Positions 36,336 through 38,302 of a stretch of DNA of 38,302 nt are shown in pieces. This DNA comes from an uncultured Flavobacteriaceae bacterium. Lineage in GTDB: Bacteria; Bacteroidota; Bacteroidia; Flavobacteriales; Flavobacteriaceae. Numbering within the stretch: the first letter of the stretch is position 1; the number at the start of each line of letters is the position of its first letter. Below the pieces are notes generated by a model. The model did not search any database, was not told the origin of the DNA, and worked only from the letters and a program-made list of their open reading frames with translations. The DNA is taken from the NCBI GenBank assembly GCA_937959395.1, contig CALGLR010000107.1, forward strand, positions 1 to 38,302. Direction: 5' to 3'. Both the position numbers and the translations under genes were made by a program.

Positions 36336-36355
36336 TGTCCTGAGCGGAGTCGAAG
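36336..36355 (+). repeat. REP-like half unit
   Basis: TGTCCTGAGCGGAGTCGAAG is a GC-rich 20-mer sharing TGTC...GAGCGnAGTCGA with the two units in 35428-35500. I recall closely similar dispersed sequences in many Bacteroidota intergenic regions. No inverted partner is seen next to it. Confidence 0.6.
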
Positions 36356-36477
36356 AGATAGGAGTGAAGTGGGAATGTGTATGAAATGGTATTATTCAAA
36401 AAAGATAAATTACTAGTGTCATTTCAAATTTAATCACTATATTACACCAATAGTATGATGATTTAAACAAAATTAAT

Positions 36478-36735
36478 ATGGGGACAATTCGCAAAACGGT
36501 AACCTTTACCGAAAAACAAGATAAATGGATAAAAGCTCAAATTGAAGCTGGAGAATATACTAATGATAGCGAATACTTGCGAAACCTTGTGCGTCAAGAT
36601 CAAGCAAATAACACAAAATATTTTTCTCTTAAAACCAAAATTATAGAAGGACTAGAAAGCGGTGTTAGCACTAAATCATTACCTGAAATTATGAAAGAAG
36701 TTGAAGCACGTATGCGAGAAGATGGGCGTTTATAA
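36478..36735 (+). CDS. ParD-type antitoxin (CopG/ribbon-helix-helix)
   Basis: An 85-residue protein that starts with a short DNA-binding beta strand (IRKTVTFTEKQDKWIKAQI), then GEYTNDSEYLRNLVRQDQA, the standard ribbon-helix-helix of ParD antitoxins. A C-terminal toxin-binding tail follows (ESGVSTKSLPEIMKEVEARM). It should neutralise the downstream ParE and repress its own promoter as a dimer. It overlaps the ParE start by 14 bp. The module is flanked by two MITE-like repeats, suggesting acquisition. Confidence 0.93.
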   Translation: MGTIRKTVTFTEKQDKWIKAQIEAGEYTNDSEYLRNLVRQDQANNTKYFSLKTKIIEGLESGVSTKSLPEIMKEVEARMREDGRL

Positions 36736-37024
36736 ACTTTCTAAAAAAGCAGAAATCGATTTGGCTAAAATGTATGAATTCGGTGTTTCCAAATTCGGTT
36801 TACTTCAAGCTCAAAAATACTTTTTAGAAATGCACGATGTTTTTCAAGTACTTGATGAAAATGAAAATTTAGGTAGAGATGCTTCTGAATATATTGAAGA
36901 CTTAAAACGATTTGCTTTTAAGGCTGCTCATACATTATTTTATTTACAAACAACAGGCGGGATTTTTATTCTTAGGGTTCTAAGTCAACGGATGGACTAT
37001 CAGCGTAACCTTAATATAGTCTAG
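36722..37024 (+). CDS. ParE/RelE-superfamily toxin
   Basis: The ATG at 36722 (MGVYKLSKKAEIDLAKMYEF) gives 100 residues, the usual ParE length, and is preferred to the in-frame TTG at 36701. Features are the N-terminal YKLSKKAEIDL strand-helix, GRDASEYIEDLKRFAFKAAHTLFY (the conserved G-R region before H..FY, cut by one fold turn) and the C-terminal IFILRVLSQRMDYQR, typical of ParE. Known ParE toxins poison DNA gyrase; RelE relatives cut mRNA. It is translationally coupled to the antitoxin. Confidence 0.9.
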   Translation: MGVYKLSKKAEIDLAKMYEFGVSKFGLLQAQKYFLEMHDVFQVLDENENLGRDASEYIEDLKRFAFKAAHTLFYLQTTGGIFILRVLSQRMDYQRNLNIV

Positions 37025-37363
<339 letters not shown>

Positions 37364-38161
37364 TTATAATTGATTAAAATCTTTGTGTCCAGGAATTGTT
37401 TCTGGTATCGGTTCTTTTATATCTACTCCTAAATGTAATATTCGAGTACCTGCATCACAGTTAGGACGAATATTTTTTCCTATAACAATTCCGTCTTTGT
37501 CAGCAATTACTTTATCCCTAATTTCACCAAAAACATTATATATAATTGCTATAATTTGTCCTTTTTTAACACGGTCTGTAAGTTTAGGTAGTACATCTAC
37601 TATACCTCCACTTTTTGAGTAAATCCAATAAGATCTGTCACAAACGGTAACATCTTTAGTTACTAAATCTTTTACTTCCCCTTCTAACATTCCTAAATGT
37701 ATGAATGTGTTTTTAATACCTTCTAAAGTAGCATCTATTAAAGAGTGTTGAAAAACGTTAGGATTACCTATTTCTATAGTTATAGATGGTATATCATTTG
37801 AGTTCGCCCACGCTCTTAAAGTGCCTTCTTCATCATACTTATTTACAATAATTTGTGTTTTTTGAAGATAAGCTAGCTCTCTTGTTTGCTCATTATCCAT
37901 GTCTGAACGAATATAAAGACTATTAACACGTCCATGGCTTGCTGTGTGCAAATCCAATAAATAATCAAATTTCTTTATAATTTTATTTACAAAATGATGC
38001 GCGTAAATTTGACTGGTAGCACCTTCTGGCTTTCCTGGCATAATCCTATTTAAATCCACATTATCTAAAAAATAACGTTGATTTGCTAAATAACCAGGAA
38101 TATTACTTATTGGAATTAATACAATATTTCCTTTTAATTTTAAAGGGTCTATGTCTTCCAT
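37364..38161 (-). pseudogene. Succinylglutamate desuccinylase/aspartoacylase family protein lacking its N-terminal zinc motif
   Basis: The 265-residue frame matches the family from the middle of the catalytic domain onward: LKGNIVLIPISNIPGY, NVDLNRIMPG, YLLDLHTASHGR (with the C-terminal zinc His in DLHT), ITIEIGNPNVFQ, and the C-terminal beta domain SGGIVDVLPKLTDRVKKGQ. Full-length relatives of about 330-350 residues have some 80 more N-terminal residues carrying the HGDE/HGNE zinc ligands. Here a TGA lies directly before the ATG and no frame upstream encodes the missing part. It is thus probably a 5'-deleted, inactive gene. A non-enzymatic shortened protein is the alternative. Confidence 0.6.
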
Positions 38162-38226
38162 TCAGGGCAAAAGCATTCAAAATTAGATAGAAATTAAAAT
38201 TTATATTATTTTAGTATTGAATTCTA

Positions 38227-38254
38227 TTTTATTCTGCCATCTGGCAGAATAAAA
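38227..38254. repeat. Near-perfect palindrome at the window edge
   Basis: TTTTATTCTGCCA (38227-38239) and TGGCAGAATAAAA (38242-38254) are fully complementary around two bases. It lies just upstream of the truncated aspartoacylase gene, near where its missing 5' end would have been. It could be an operator, a hairpin of a neighbouring gene, or a deletion scar. Confidence 0.5.
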
Positions 38255-38302
38255 AAAATGAATATTCCTTCTGAATCAAAATTTAACAAGAATTTTCTGT
38301 CA

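Larger units (their letters stand above)
35350..36477. other. Repeat-rich, gene-free region (1128 bp)
   Basis: Holds, in order: the BIME/terminator-like hairpin (35390-35530); a 16-bp-stem hairpin (35724-35759); a 14-bp AGAAATAGGGTTAT direct repeat (35642-35655 and 36053-36066); a TTTAATCGATTAAA palindrome (35953-35966); a start-less 29-codon frame (36061-36150, GYITRKYEAKKIIVEINEVD) that may be a gene remnant; the first MITE-like copy (36169-36230); and a REP half (36336-36355). It looks like a spot of repeated insertion and gene loss. Confidence 0.55.

Noticed and set aside
36701-36721. Upstream TTG start for the ParE toxin
   Set aside because: The extra residues MKHVCEK come from ParD coding sequence out of frame; the ATG at 36722 gives the normal ParE N-terminus.

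Overview
The window looks like a chromosomal segment of a marine-type Flavobacteriaceae bacterium (Bacteroidota). The base composition is very AT-rich. Three secreted proteins end in type IX secretion (T9SS) type A sorting domains. There are also DUF2807 and TlpA-type proteins, several lipoproteins, and at least one promoter matching the Bacteroidota TAnnTTTG -7 box. No rRNA, tRNA, CRISPR array or intact insertion sequence was seen.

Layout. 1-655: sparse sequence with possible gene remnants. 656-2914: an MsbA-like ABC exporter and a GlcG/HbpS-like (DUF336) protein, closed by a strong hairpin terminator. 2976-4167 (-): a decayed TlpA-type thiol-disulfide gene. 4432-11241: three tightly packed large genes of unknown function (1217, 604 and 443 aa), with start/stop overlap between the first two. 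11375-15066: an outer-membrane barrel protein, a DUF2807 protein, a lipoprotein, and a membrane-anchored OmpR-type regulator. The regulator is divergent from the lipoprotein, and the shared intergenic region carries five TGTnAA boxes at 10-11 bp phase. 15247-20273: a cold-shock/RNA cluster of a CspA-like protein, a J-domain/KTSC protein, two tandem DEAD-box helicases (the second with DEFD) and an unusual short-chain dehydrogenase. 20424-24251: a T9SS FG-GAP protein, a second csp, a YhhN-family membrane protein and an EamA transporter.

24450-28969 is the clearest accessory island: a 45-aa basic peptide, a SIR2-domain protein, a HerA-type ATPase, a KTSC protein and a coiled-coil DUF2130 protein with a nuclease-like motif pattern. 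All are co-directional and closely spaced. SIR2 plus HerA is a known antiphage pair; the two downstream genes and the leader peptide could extend it.

29216-35349: a T9SS zincin-like protease, an EF-hand lipoprotein and a T9SS esterase. 35350-38302: a gene-poor, repeat-rich end. It holds a REP/BIME-like inverted pair inside a terminator-like stem, a third REP half, a ParD/ParE toxin-antitoxin module bracketed by two copies of a short MITE-like element, and an aspartoacylase-family gene lacking its N-terminal zinc-binding part.

Best candidates for an undescribed system: the five-gene SIR2-HerA-KTSC-DUF2130 island, the three-gene operon at 4432-11241, and the transmembrane regulator with its phased operator array.
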